DNA of 24,663 nucleotides from positions 1 to 24,663 of the forward strand of contig JAYGED010000014.1 of assembly GCA_046582565.1 (NCBI GenBank), read 5' to 3'. Both the position numbers and the translations under genes were made by a program. Each line of letters begins with the position of its first letter. Position 1 is the stretch's first letter. Origin of the DNA: JAYGED01 sp046582565. GTDB taxonomy: Bacteria > Pseudomonadota > Alphaproteobacteria > JAAXGF01. The notes below the pieces were generated by a model. That model saw nothing but the letters and a program-made list of their open reading frames with translations, did no database searches and had not been told where the DNA came from. Shown here piece after piece: positions 6,569 to 14,950 of this stretch.

Positions 6569-8590
6569 ATGAACGACCACGTCAAGCGCGACTCCGGCAA
6601 CCCCAAGAGCGACTCCGGCAATCCCAAGCGAGATAGGCCGTGGATCATGCGGACCTACTCCGGTCACAGCTCGGCGACCGCGTCGAACGCGCTCTATCGC
6701 GCCAACCTGGCGCGCGGCCAGACCGGCCTGTCGGTGGCCTTCGACCTGCCGACCCAGACCGGCTACGACCCGGATCACGCCCTGGCCTCGGGCGAGGTCG
6801 GTAAGGTCGGCGTGCCGATCAGCCATCTCGGCGACATGGAGGCCCTGTTCGACGGCATCCCGCTGGAACAGATGAACACCTCCATGACCATTAACGCCAC
6901 AGCGCCCTGGCTGTTCGCCCTCTATGTAGCCGCCGCCGAGCGCCAAGGCGCCGACCGCGCCGCCCTGGCCGGCACGGTGCAGAACGATATCCTCAAGGAA
7001 TATCTGGCGCGCGGCACCTATATCTTTCCGCCAGGGCCGTCTCTCAAGCTGACCACCGATCTGATCACCTTCGCCGGCCGTGAGACGCCGCGCTGGAACC
7101 CCATCAACCTCTGCTCCTATCACCTGCAGGAAGCCGGCGCGACCACCGAACAGGAGATTGCCTTCACCCTGGCCAACGCCATCGCCATCCTGGACCGCCT
7201 GCGCTGTTCGGACGAGCTGCCCGAGGCCGACTTCCCGGCCCTGGTCGGCAGGGTCTCCTTCTTCGTCAATGCCGGGCTTCGGCTGATCACCGAAATCTGC
7301 AAGATGCGCGCCTTCACCGAGATGTGGGACGAGCTGCTGGCGACGCGCTATGGCGTGGAAGATCCCAAGCTCCGGCGCTTCCGCTATGGGGTGCAGGTCA
7401 ATTCACTCGGGCTCACCGAGCAACAGCCGGAAAACAATGCCTACCGCATCCTCATCGAGATGCTGGCGGTGGTGCTGTCGAAGGACGCCCGCGCCCGCGC
7501 CGTGCAGCTTCCCGCCTGGAACGAGGCCCTCGGCCTGCCCCGGGAATGGGACCAGCAATGGAGCCTGCGCCTGCAACAGATCGTCGCCCATGAGACCGAT
7601 ATCCTCGAGTTCGACGATATCTTCGAAGGCTCAGGCGTGATCGCCGCCAAGGTCGCCGAGCTGAAAGCCTCGGCGCAGGAAGAGATCACCCGCATCGCCG
7701 ATCTGGGCGGCGCGGTGGCGGCCGTCGAGAGCGGCTATATGAAGCAGGCCCTGGTCGCCTCCAACGCCCGCCGCCTGGCGGCCATCGAGAGCGGCGAGAA
7801 AATCGTGGTCGGCGTCAACGCCTTCACCGAGAGCGGCATCTCACCCCTCGCCGCCGGCCAGGACGGCGGCTTCCTCACCGTCGAGGCCGAGGCCGAGGCG
7901 GCCCAGCTGCGCAACATCGCCGCCTGGCGCAAGGCCCGCGACGAAGCGGCGGTGGCGGCCGCCCTTGAGGCTTTGCACGTTGCCGCCGCCGAGGGCGCGA
8001 ACGTCATGGAGCCCTCTATCGCCTGCGCCCATGCCGGCGTCACCACCGGCGAATGGGCCGGCACCCTGCGTGAGGTCTACGGCGAATACCGCGCCCCCAC
8101 GGGCATCGATGGCGAGCCGGGCGAGGCGGGCGGGCTCGATGATATTCGGGACATCCGCGCCCGCACCCATGCCCTGGCCGAGCGCCTGGGCTCGCCGATC
8201 AAGCTGCTGATCGCCAAGCCCGGCCTGGACGGCCATTCCAACGGCGCCGAACAGATTGCGCTGCGGGCCCGCGATTGCGGCATCGAGGTGATCTATGAAG
8301 GCATCCGCCAGACCCCGGCGCGCATCGTCGAAATCGCCCAGGATCAGGCCCCCCATGTGATCGGCGTCTCGATCCTCTCGGGCACCCATACCCCGCTGAT
8401 CCTCGACATCATCACGCGCATGAAGGACGCCGGCCTGGCCAAAACCCCCCTCGTAGTCGGCGGCATCATCCCCCTCGCCGACGCCGAGGCGCTAAAGGCA
8501 AACGGCGTCGCGGCGGTCTACACGCCTAAAGACTTCGAGCTGACAGCGATCATCGCCGATATGGTGGGGTTGGTGGAGGCGCGGGCTTAA
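6569..8590 (+). CDS. ecm: Ethylmalonyl-CoA mutase (B12-dependent, MeaA type)
   Basis: Coenzyme-B12-dependent mutase of 673 aa converting (2R)-ethylmalonyl-CoA to methylsuccinyl-CoA, between Ccr and Mcd in the ethylmalonyl-CoA pathway. The N-terminal substrate barrel contains RTYSGHSS and GLSVAFDLPTQTGYDPDH, typical of the methylmalonyl-CoA mutase superfamily, and MNTSMTINATAPWLFALY. The C-terminal cobalamin-binding domain has the base-off signature D554-x-H556-x-x-G (KPGLDGHSNGAE) and GVSILSGTH. The fused single-chain layout and clustering with ccr and mcd favour Ecm/MeaA over methylmalonyl-CoA mutase. The ATG at 6569 follows GGAAGG. Residues 8-21 hold a 7-residue tandem repeat. The stop codon overlaps that of the convergent dioxygenase gene within a shared TTAA. 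Confidence 0.95.
   Translation: MNDHVKRDSGNPKSDSGNPKRDRPWIMRTYSGHSSATASNALYRANLARGQTGLSVAFDLPTQTGYDPDHALASGEVGKVGVPISHLGDMEALFDGIPLEQMNTSMTINATAPWLFALYVAAAERQGADRAALAGTVQNDILKEYLARGTYIFPPGPSLKLTTDLITFAGRETPRWNPINLCSYHLQEAGATTEQEIAFTLANAIAILDRLRCSDELPEADFPALVGRVSFFVNAGLRLITEICKMRAFTEMWDELLATRYGVEDPKLRRFRYGVQVNSLGLTEQQPENNAYRILIEMLAVVLSKDARARAVQLPAWNEALGLPREWDQQWSLRLQQIVAHETDILEFDDIFEGSGVIAAKVAELKASAQEEITRIADLGGAVAAVESGYMKQALVASNARRLAAIESGEKIVVGVNAFTESGISPLAAGQDGGFLTVEAEAEAAQLRNIAAWRKARDEAAVAAALEALHVAAAEGANVMEPSIACAHAGVTTGEWAGTLREVYGEYRAPTGIDGEPGEAGGLDDIRDIRARTHALAERLGSPIKLLIAKPGLDGHSNGAEQIALRARDCGIEVIYEGIRQTPARIVEIAQDQAPHVIGVSILSGTHTPLILDIITRMKDAGLAKTPLVVGGIIPLADAEALKANGVAAVYTPKDFELTAIIADMVGLVEARA
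6590..6631 (+). repeat. 21-bp tandem repeat in the ecm N-terminus
   Basis: Two 21-bp units encode DSGNPKS and DSGNPKR at residues 8-21 of Ecm. The unit repeats with one base difference inside the DSGNPK part. It lies before the conserved RTYSG fold, so it extends a flexible N-terminal tail and probably arose by slippage. Confidence 0.85.
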
Positions 8591-9432
8591 ACCGGCCGTT
8601 CGCCCCGCAGCAGTATTCTCTGGTGCAGGCGTTTCTGGCCGACCGGGTAGTCGGTGTTGACTGCGTGGATCAGGCAGCGGTTGTCCCATAGCAGCACATC
8701 GCCGAGTTGCCAGCGGTGGTCATAGCGATAGCGCGCCCTCGTCATATGCTTATGCAGTTGGTCGAGCAGTGCGTCGCTCTGCTTGCGCGCCATGCCGACC
8801 ACATGATCGGTGCGGTTGGGGTTGAAATAGATCGCTTTTCGGCCGGTTTCTTCAAGCCTGCGCGCCAGGGGATGGGTCACGTCCGGGGTAATCTCGTCAT
8901 CGCCGACCAACGCCTCGGCCAGGCCCTTGGCCCGGGGGGTGTCAAAGCGATGCACGGCTTGGAGGCTATCGAGGCGGTGGCGCTGGGCGGCGTCGAGATC
9001 GTCATAGGCGGAGGCTGTGTTGCAGAACAGGGTCTCGCCGCCGGCATCGGGCGCAACCAGGATTTGCAGCATGGTCGCCTTGGCCGGGACGGCGAAGTAG
9101 GAATCGTCCGTATGCCAGCCCGACAGGCGCACCGAGGCGAGGTCATCGGGCTTATCGGCGGCGCAGTCGTAGGTGCTTTCCAGGACCGACACCTCAGGAA
9201 CATCCGGGTGGTGCCGGTTGGAATGCAGCTGTTCCTGGGGCTCGCCAAAATTCCGGGCGAGAGCCGCGAAATCCTGCGCGGTCAGGGGCGCGGACCGCAG
9301 ACACAGGAGGTGATAGCGAACAAACGCCGCGTTCAACTGATCGAGGGTTTCATCGCTCAAGGGGCGGGTCAAGTCGAGGCCGCGAACCTCCGCGCCGAGG
9401 GCGTCATGCAAGGGCCGAATATCGAGCGCCAT
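8587..9432 (-). CDS. TauD/TfdA-family Fe(II)/2-oxoglutarate dioxygenase
   Basis: Non-haem iron dioxygenase of 281 aa, predicted to couple 2-oxoglutarate decarboxylation to oxidation of an unknown substrate. The metal triad is visible as H107-x-D109 in SGWHTDDSY and H256 in RCLIHAVN; a C-terminal Arg in QRILLRG (about 272) would bind 2-oxoglutarate, and Thr134 in GGETLF fits the family. The N-terminus (LGAEVRGLDL) is typical of TauD/TfdA proteins. Substrate (taurine, alkylsulfate, aryloxyacid or other) cannot be inferred, since no transporter or desulfonation gene is adjacent. It is convergent with ecm, the two stop codons sharing TTAA at 8587-8590. The Shine-Dalgarno before the ATG at 9432 is weak. 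Confidence 0.92.
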   Translation of the reverse strand: MALDIRPLHDALGAEVRGLDLTRPLSDETLDQLNAAFVRYHLLCLRSAPLTAQDFAALARNFGEPQEQLHSNRHHPDVPEVSVLESTYDCAADKPDDLASVRLSGWHTDDSYFAVPAKATMLQILVAPDAGGETLFCNTASAYDDLDAAQRHRLDSLQAVHRFDTPRAKGLAEALVGDDEITPDVTHPLARRLEETGRKAIYFNPNRTDHVVGMARKQSDALLDQLHKHMTRARYRYDHRWQLGDVLLWDNRCLIHAVNTDYPVGQKRLHQRILLRGERPV

Positions 9433-9496
9433 CCTAAGGGTCCCCGTGAAGCGTCGGGTTTATGGATACACCCAATCGCCGGAATTTTCACGCGGC

Positions 9497-9742
9497 TTAA
9501 TCGTCCCCCAACGCCGCCAGGCGGCCCTCGGGCTGGACGCGGCGGTTGACGACCAGGCGTTCGTGGAGATCGGCAATGGTGTCTCTGCCCTTGGAGACGA
9601 ACAGGAAAGGCAGGAAGGCGTGGATCAGGCAGGCGATGGTGGCCGTAAACAGCGGCTTAGCGAAGCTCAGGGCCATGCCCATATGCTCTAAATAGGTTTC
9701 ATCGACGCTGGCGGGATGATCGGTGAAGAGTGACTTCAACAT
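9497..9742 (-). CDS. DUF6356-like small membrane protein
   Basis: Small protein of 81 aa resembling the proteobacterial DUF6356 family, whose function is unknown. The N-terminus MLKSLFTDHPASVDETYLEHM and the central hydrophobic segment (about residues 31-50, FTATIACLIHAFLPFLFV) are typical; the C-terminus is polar. One membrane segment is predicted. AGAGG lies nine bases before the ATG at 9742. It diverges from the Lrp-type regulator gene across an AT-rich 130-bp region and could be a target of that regulator, which is inference only. Confidence 0.75.
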   Translation of the reverse strand: MLKSLFTDHPASVDETYLEHMGMALSFAKPLFTATIACLIHAFLPFLFVSKGRDTIADLHERLVVNRRVQPEGRLAALGDD

Positions 9743-9839
9743 AATATTTGCCTCTGTGAACTGCCGGGATTATGCCGCAAACGGGTTAGATTTGGTTTTC
9801 TAATACATTCAGTATTTTTATCATTGTTAGTATTATTTT

Positions 9840-9867
9840 TTGTTTAATATAATTTCTTTGGTATAAT
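9840..9867 (+). promoter_or_regulatory. Extended -10 promoter of the Lrp-type gene (leaderless)
   Basis: A perfect extended -10, TGGTATAAT, has its TATAAT at 9862-9867, with TTGTTT at 9840-9845 as a weak -35 at 16-bp spacing. The ATG at 9873 starts five bases after the -10 box, so transcription should begin at or next to the start codon and give a leaderless mRNA. No Shine-Dalgarno is present. The surrounding 9785-9872 is strikingly AT-rich and could hold autoregulatory Lrp sites. Confidence 0.65.
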
Positions 9868-9872
9868 ATTTT

Positions 9873-10334
9873 ATGGATTCCATAGATCATAAAATTCTTG
9901 CCATATTGCAGGACGACTCCACCATCGCCGTCGCTGAGATTGCCGAGCGGGTCGGGCTGTCGGCCACGCCCTGCTGGCGGCGCATCCAGAATCTCGAAAA
10001 AGCGGGGGTCATCCGCCGCCGGGTCGCCCTGCTTGAGCCCAAAGCGCTCAATCTGGGGGTCACCGTGTTCGTCGGCCTGAAGACCAGCCAGCACAGCCAG
10101 GACTGGCTTGAGACCTTCGCCCGGAAGATCGCGGCCATCGACGAGGTCGTCGAGTTCTACCGCATGTCGGGGGATGTGGATTATCTGCTGAAGATCGTGG
10201 CGCCCGATATCGCCGGCTATGACGCGGTCTATAAGCGGCTCATCGCCGCCATCGAGTTCTCCGACGTGAGCTCATCCTTCGCAATGGAAGAAATCAAATA
10301 CACCACGGTCCTGCCGCTGAAATACGCGGGCTGA
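9873..10334 (+). CDS. Lrp/AsnC-family transcriptional regulator
   Basis: Feast/famine regulator of 153 aa. The N-terminal helix-turn-helix occupies roughly residues 5-50 (DHKILAILQDD, then AEIAERVGLSATPCWRRIQNLEKAGVI), followed by the RAM effector domain with the family-typical VVEFYRMSGDVDYLLKIV. Length and order match Lrp/AsnC proteins, which usually form octamers and respond to an amino acid or related metabolite. Which ligand applies here is not visible. The promoter just upstream suggests a leaderless transcript. A divergent DUF6356-like gene shares the AT-rich control region. Confidence 0.93.
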   Translation: MDSIDHKILAILQDDSTIAVAEIAERVGLSATPCWRRIQNLEKAGVIRRRVALLEPKALNLGVTVFVGLKTSQHSQDWLETFARKIAAIDEVVEFYRMSGDVDYLLKIVAPDIAGYDAVYKRLIAAIEFSDVSSSFAMEEIKYTTVLPLKYAG

Positions 10335-10407
10335 AATCGCTAAGACGTGATTAAACATGAACGCCCGGGTGCGCTAAAATGCTTACAGGATAAACAGGAG
10401 ACTCATC

Positions 10408-10572
10408 ATGCCGCGTCTTTGGCTTTGCAGCTTGGTCCTTGGATTATTGCTTGCCGCCGCCCCGGCCACCGCCGCCGGCGAGCCGCCGCCGCCGCCCATC
10501 GACTGGTCCGACTTCATCGACAGCCTGGGCGGCACGCCGAAGGATGCCGTGGTCGGCGAAGAAATGTGCTAG
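10408..10572 (+). CDS. Small exported protein, 54 aa, hypothetical
   Basis: A short reading frame of 54 codons begins at ATG 10408, seven bases after CAGGAG. It encodes a convincing signal peptide (MPRLWLCSLVLGLLLAAAPATAA), then a short proline run and a tail of about 25 residues containing IDWSDFIDSLGG and ending in Cys. The predicted cleavage after ATAA would leave a roughly 31-residue mature peptide. I do not recognise a family. It may be the shortened remnant of a longer periplasmic protein, since the frame stops abruptly at TAG. TAAAAT at 10375-10380 is a possible -10 box. It converges on the 51-aa minus-strand gene with 7 bp between the stops. Confidence 0.6.
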   Translation: MPRLWLCSLVLGLLLAAAPATAAGEPPPPPIDWSDFIDSLGGTPKDAVVGEEMC

Positions 10573-10579
10573 AGCGCCT

Positions 10580-10735
10580 TCACTCGTCGCAAAGAATATC
10601 CCAGATACTGTACCAGCTATTATCGCGGCAGATTTGCATGGCTTCATCAAGCCCAAGCTCATCGACGAGAGTCATGGCGAATACGCGCTGAGAAGGTTCC
10701 GGCGACTCGTCCTGGTTCGTCATCTCATACATCAT
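10580..10735 (-). CDS. Small acidic protein, 51 aa, hypothetical
   Basis: A minus-strand frame of 51 codons starts at the ATG at 10735 (a second ATG follows directly), with a perfect GGAGG at 10745-10741 spaced by five bases. The product is acidic, with a likely amphipathic helix around residues 21-36 (MTLVDELGLDEAMQIC) and an aromatic C-terminus (SWYSIWDIL), ending CDE. The ribosome site and protein-like composition argue that it is translated. No family is recognised. The stretch 10746-10917 upstream, before the Nudix gene, shows no further gene. Confidence 0.5.
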   Translation of the reverse strand: MMYEMTNQDESPEPSQRVFAMTLVDELGLDEAMQICRDNSWYSIWDILCDE

Positions 10736-10917
10736 TGTAGCCTCCAATGGGGGTATGTAAGCGAACGACTAACGTTAACCATACCTTGAGCCGCTTCTTC
10801 CGCCGCCGCTCCTCAAGTTCGCGACTTGGATGCCCAGATCGACAATCTGTGTGATTCGACATCCCCAAGAGCCGCCTAACCGTCTAATATCGAACAAAAT
10901 TTTAATGGGCCCACTCA

Positions 10918-11781
10918 ATGAGCTATCTCGACCGAATTGCCGAATGCAACAACCACGACCCGTCGCTCTACCGGCTTTTCAGGGTGGCGGGGCAGCGGGT
11001 TGGCTGGCTCAGGCAGCCGTTTCTCGAGCGCCTGCGCGATTTTCCCCATGTCTTTGTGATCGATGACGAAGCGGTGAGCCTTAACCCTGAACTCGACAAT
11101 TTCGAGAACCGCTCCGAGGCGTTCGATACGGTGCTGCGCGCCCTCGCCACGGACGGCGCCATTGCCGGCTGGCGCGGCGAAAAATACCCGGTCTCCACCG
11201 GGTTTTCCGAGCCGCCGCTTATGCAGATGGAGCGCGCGGCGACGCCGCAATTCGGGGTCTGCGCCTATGGCGTCCATATCAACGGCTACGTCCGTTTGGG
11301 CGATACGATCCGGCTATGGATCGCGCGACGCGCCCGCGACAAGCCGAGCTATCCGGGAATGCTCGATAATTTCGTCGCCGGCGGCCAGCCCATCGGCATC
11401 AGCCTTGGGGACAATGTCATCAAGGAATTGGCGGAAGAAGCCGATGTGCCACGCGGGCTTGCCGAGCGGGCGGTCCCCGTGGGCGCAATTACCTATAGCC
11501 ACGAGATGCCGGACGGCGAGGCGCCCGGCGGCTTAAAATCCGACGTTGCCTTCACCTATGATCTGGAGCTGCCGGGGGATTTTGAGCCGCGCAATTCTGA
11601 TGGCGAGATCGATGAGTTCTATCTCTGGTCCCTGGCCGAGGCCATGGAAACAACCCGCGAGACCAGGGATTTCAAATACAACTGCGCCCTGGTCAATATC
11701 GACTTCTTCATCCGCCACGGCGCGCTTAACGCCGAGGCCGAGCCCGACTATCTGGACATCGTCAAGGGTCTGCATGGATAG
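10918..11781 (+). CDS. DUF4743-type Nudix hydrolase
   Basis: Nudix protein of 287 aa with an N-terminal DUF4743-like domain (about residues 1-115), an arrangement like the Nudix proteins related to thiamin pyrophosphokinase fusions in eukaryotes (yeast YJR142W, plant NUDT20/24). The Nudix box spans about 154-177 (AGGQPIGISL, then KELAEEADVP): the metal-binding KE-x-x-EE core is kept, while the first box Glu is Ile, a change that I believe is normal for this subfamily. C-terminal DEFYLWSLAEAMETT is typical of the group. A role in cleaning damaged thiamin diphosphate derivatives has been proposed for relatives. The ATG at 10918 lacks a clear Shine-Dalgarno. Confidence 0.87.
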   Translation: MSYLDRIAECNNHDPSLYRLFRVAGQRVGWLRQPFLERLRDFPHVFVIDDEAVSLNPELDNFENRSEAFDTVLRALATDGAIAGWRGEKYPVSTGFSEPPLMQMERAATPQFGVCAYGVHINGYVRLGDTIRLWIARRARDKPSYPGMLDNFVAGGQPIGISLGDNVIKELAEEADVPRGLAERAVPVGAITYSHEMPDGEAPGGLKSDVAFTYDLELPGDFEPRNSDGEIDEFYLWSLAEAMETTRETRDFKYNCALVNIDFFIRHGALNAEAEPDYLDIVKGLHG

Positions 11782-11794
11782 AGGAACGTGATGC

Positions 11795-11831
11795 AATCAA
11801 TCATTGATTTATGACACCAAAACACTATATT
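11795..11831 (+). promoter_or_regulatory. Palindrome and promoter of the RHH-Fic pair
   Basis: A perfect 7-bp inverted repeat, AATCAAT-C-ATTGATT, spans 11795-11809. Its right arm contains TTGATT (11804-11809), which pairs as a -35 with TATATT (11826-11831) at 16-bp spacing. TGACA also recurs at 11812 and 11832, 20 bp apart. Operator overlapping the -35 would fit autorepression by the ribbon-helix-helix protein encoded next. Confidence 0.5.
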
Positions 11832-11865
11832 TGACATCACTAATTAAATGCATAGGGATAGATTT

Positions 11866-12204
11866 ATGAGCAAAGCAGCAAGAAAAGCGACCACTTTTAG
11901 AATCGATTCTATCATTAATAGTCGCTTGGAAAAATTAAGCAAACTGCTGGGTAAATCACTCAATAAGCTCGCCAACGAAGCGCTTGAAGAATTTGTGAAC
12001 AGGCGAACCCTGGAGGTGGAGCATGACCTTGAAGAGACGCTTAAGGATCTACGAGCCTACCGCAAGAGCGACCCAAATTTTGAACACGCGATTGCCGATT
12101 TTGTCGAAGCCGAGGCAACGGTGAAACTTGACCCGGCGGAAGGGCGAATCGTTTCGCAATTGGGCCAGACAGAAACAAAACTGTACAAACTTCTAAGTGA
12201 GTGA
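11866..12204 (+). CDS. Ribbon-helix-helix protein, possible antitoxin of Fic
   Basis: Protein of 112 aa whose N-terminus (about residues 7-45, ARKATTFRID, then a long helix with LGKSLNKLANEALEEFV) reads as a ribbon-helix-helix DNA-binding domain of the CopG/MetJ type. The C-terminal half is acidic and helical. I chose ATG 11866, with AGGG eight bases upstream, over ATG 11848, which lacks a site. The gene overlaps the downstream fic start by 8 nt, so the two are translationally coupled. In this setting it is probably an antitoxin and autoregulator. The canonical Fic-inhibitory motif (S/T)xxxE(G/N) is not present; the nearest stretch is LDPAEG. GC content is low relative to neighbours. Confidence 0.78.
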   Translation: MSKAARKATTFRIDSIINSRLEKLSKLLGKSLNKLANEALEEFVNRRTLEVEHDLEETLKDLRAYRKSDPNFEHAIADFVEAEATVKLDPAEGRIVSQLGQTETKLYKLLSE

Positions 12205-12799
12205 CTGGGACGAAGACAGTGAGCAGAGTCGCGAGAATCTTCTACACACGCTATCCGACATTCGGGATAATGCTACTCTACGGTTTACGCCTACCGTAGA
12301 GGAAGCCCGCACTTGGCATCAAAACATTATGAATGGGCTTACCACGCCGGCACCGGAATATGTCGGCCGGTTCCGGGCAGAGGTCGGCCTGGAAAACATT
12401 GAAGTCGAAGTTGACGGTCAGTTGGGAGTTGTCTCGGGTCAAGTTGAAGACGATTTGCAGGCCTTCGAGCAAAAGCTCCAAAAAATGGTAACTCTTCTCG
12501 ACCGAGAAATTCAGCGTGGTCAGGATATGACCGCTGACCATGTGGCCGCGGTCATCGATCTTTGCGCTTGGGTTCATGCTGAATGGATACGCATTCATCC
12601 TTTTGCCAACGGCAATGGCCGTACAGCTAGACTTTGGGCCAACAATATCGCAATGCGCTACAACCTACCGCCGTTCGTTCAATTACGTCCAGGGCCGGAT
12701 GGTGGATATGGGACCGCCGCCAAATCGGCAATGACTGGTCAGTGGCGTTTGACGGTGCCGGTCTTCAGACTCTTGTACAAAGCGTTCGTCCGCCGCTAA
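12197..12799 (+). CDS. fic: Fic-domain protein, possible AMP/NMP transferase toxin
   Basis: Fic-fold protein of 200 aa, of a family that modifies target proteins with nucleotide moieties. The Fic motif is HPFANGNGRTAR at residues 134-145. The catalytic His134 and the GNGR anion loop are present, but the position normally Asp/Glu (Mg2+ ligand) is Asn138. A GTG start at 12197 overlaps the upstream RHH gene by 8 nt; no other start explains the N-terminus MSDWDED. No (S/T)xxxE(G/N) self-inhibitory motif was found in the N-terminus, so control may come from the RHH partner. Lower GC than neighbours suggests transfer of the pair. Targets are unknown. Confidence 0.87.
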   Translation: MSDWDEDSEQSRENLLHTLSDIRDNATLRFTPTVEEARTWHQNIMNGLTTPAPEYVGRFRAEVGLENIEVEVDGQLGVVSGQVEDDLQAFEQKLQKMVTLLDREIQRGQDMTADHVAAVIDLCAWVHAEWIRIHPFANGNGRTARLWANNIAMRYNLPPFVQLRPGPDGGYGTAAKSAMTGQWRLTVPVFRLLYKAFVRR

Positions 12800-12825
12800 C
12801 AACGGAATATCTTCCTCAACCGTAT

Positions 12826-12861
12826 CATCCGTCCAGCCTGGCTTTCCAGGCTGGACGGATG
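12826..12861. terminator. Bidirectional hairpin between fic and rhlE
   Basis: A perfect inverted repeat with 16-bp arms (12826-12841 and 12846-12861) and a CTTT loop lies between two convergent genes, 26 bp after the fic stop and 5 bp after the rhlE stop. No long U tract follows on either side, so it may act with Rho or mainly protect 3' ends. Confidence 0.75.
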
Positions 12862-12866
12862 TTGCT

Positions 12867-14123
<1,257 letters not shown>

Positions 14124-14367
14124 GTAGGTATCCTTATATGCCTGACGGCACGGCCCACATGGTTGATGCGGCCGGGCTCAGGCGTTTAACTCTGCCCCAG
14201 GCGCGGCCGGAGCGAATTGATTTTTGATGATTGTTCTTAGGATATGGTGCCGCATATCAGCGGCGCTTCGCGCAATCGCAAGACAATGTATGGCGAGTAA
14301 ATGGGTGATCCGGCTCGCTTTGTCAAGGGAATCAACTAATTATTTGCAGCGGACGCTTGCGGCCTTT

Positions 14368-14841
14368 CTACAAACCGAGGTCGGACAGTCCGGGATGATC
14401 GTCGGGCCGCCGCCCCAGGGGCCAGTGATATTTTCGATCCTCCTCGGCGATCGGCAGGTCATTGATGCTGGCGATCCGCCGGCGCATCAGGCCGTCATCG
14501 TCGAATTCCCAGTTCTCGTTGCCGTAGGAGCGGAACCAGTGCCCGCCGTCGTCATGCCATTCATAGGCAAACCGCACGGCAATCCGGTTTTCAGCATATG
14601 TCCATAGCTCTTTGATCAGGCGATAATCGAGCTCGCGCTCCCATTTGCGGGTGAGGAACGCCTCGATCTGCTCGCGGCCCTGGATGAATTCCGCGCGGTT
14701 GCGCCAGAGGCTGTCGACGGTATAGGCCTGGGCGATCTTCTCCGGATTACGGCCGTTCCAACCGTCTTCGGCGAGCCGCGCCTTCTCGGCGGCGGTCTCG
14801 GCGGTCTCGGCGGTAAAGGGCGGCAATGGTGGACGAGTCAT
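14368..14841 (-). CDS. DUF1348-type NTF2-like protein
   Basis: Protein of 157 aa with the SnoaL/NTF2-like cone fold predicted from the DUF1348 pattern: AEDGWNGRNPEKIAQAYTVDSLWRNR, then FIQGREQIEAFLTRKWERELDYRL, VRFAYEWHDDGGHWFRSYGNENWEF and the C-terminal YHWPLGRRP. The family has no firmly assigned function. The ATG at 14841 has GGAGA about 11 bases upstream. The N-terminus contains a short AETAETAAE repeat. A GC hairpin lies upstream, separating it from the small gene at 14951-15190. Confidence 0.85.
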   Translation of the reverse strand: MTRPPLPPFTAETAETAAEKARLAEDGWNGRNPEKIAQAYTVDSLWRNRAEFIQGREQIEAFLTRKWERELDYRLIKELWTYAENRIAVRFAYEWHDDGGHWFRSYGNENWEFDDDGLMRRRIASINDLPIAEEDRKYHWPLGRRPDDHPGLSDLGL

Positions 14842-14905
14842 AGTCTAAGCTTTCTCCAATTGCCCTCCTGGAATGAACCATACACCAGCGCAGGCTTGGC
14901 CGCCA

Positions 14906-14928
14906 GCCGGGGGCGCCACACCCCCGGC
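14906..14928. terminator. GC-rich hairpin downstream of the 79-aa gene
   Basis: GCCGGGGG (14906-14913), a 7-nt loop, and CCCCCGGC (14921-14928) form an 8-bp perfect stem 22 bp after the stop of the minus-strand 79-aa gene. There is no U tract, so it is a possible terminator or 3' stabiliser. Confidence 0.4.
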
Positions 14929-14950
14929 CATTGAACGCGTCACCCAGAGA

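Noticed and set aside
12197..12240. (S/T)xxxE(G/N) inhibitory motif at the Fic N-terminus (SEQSREN)
   Set aside because: The residue four before the Glu is Glu, not Ser/Thr, so the pattern does not fit.
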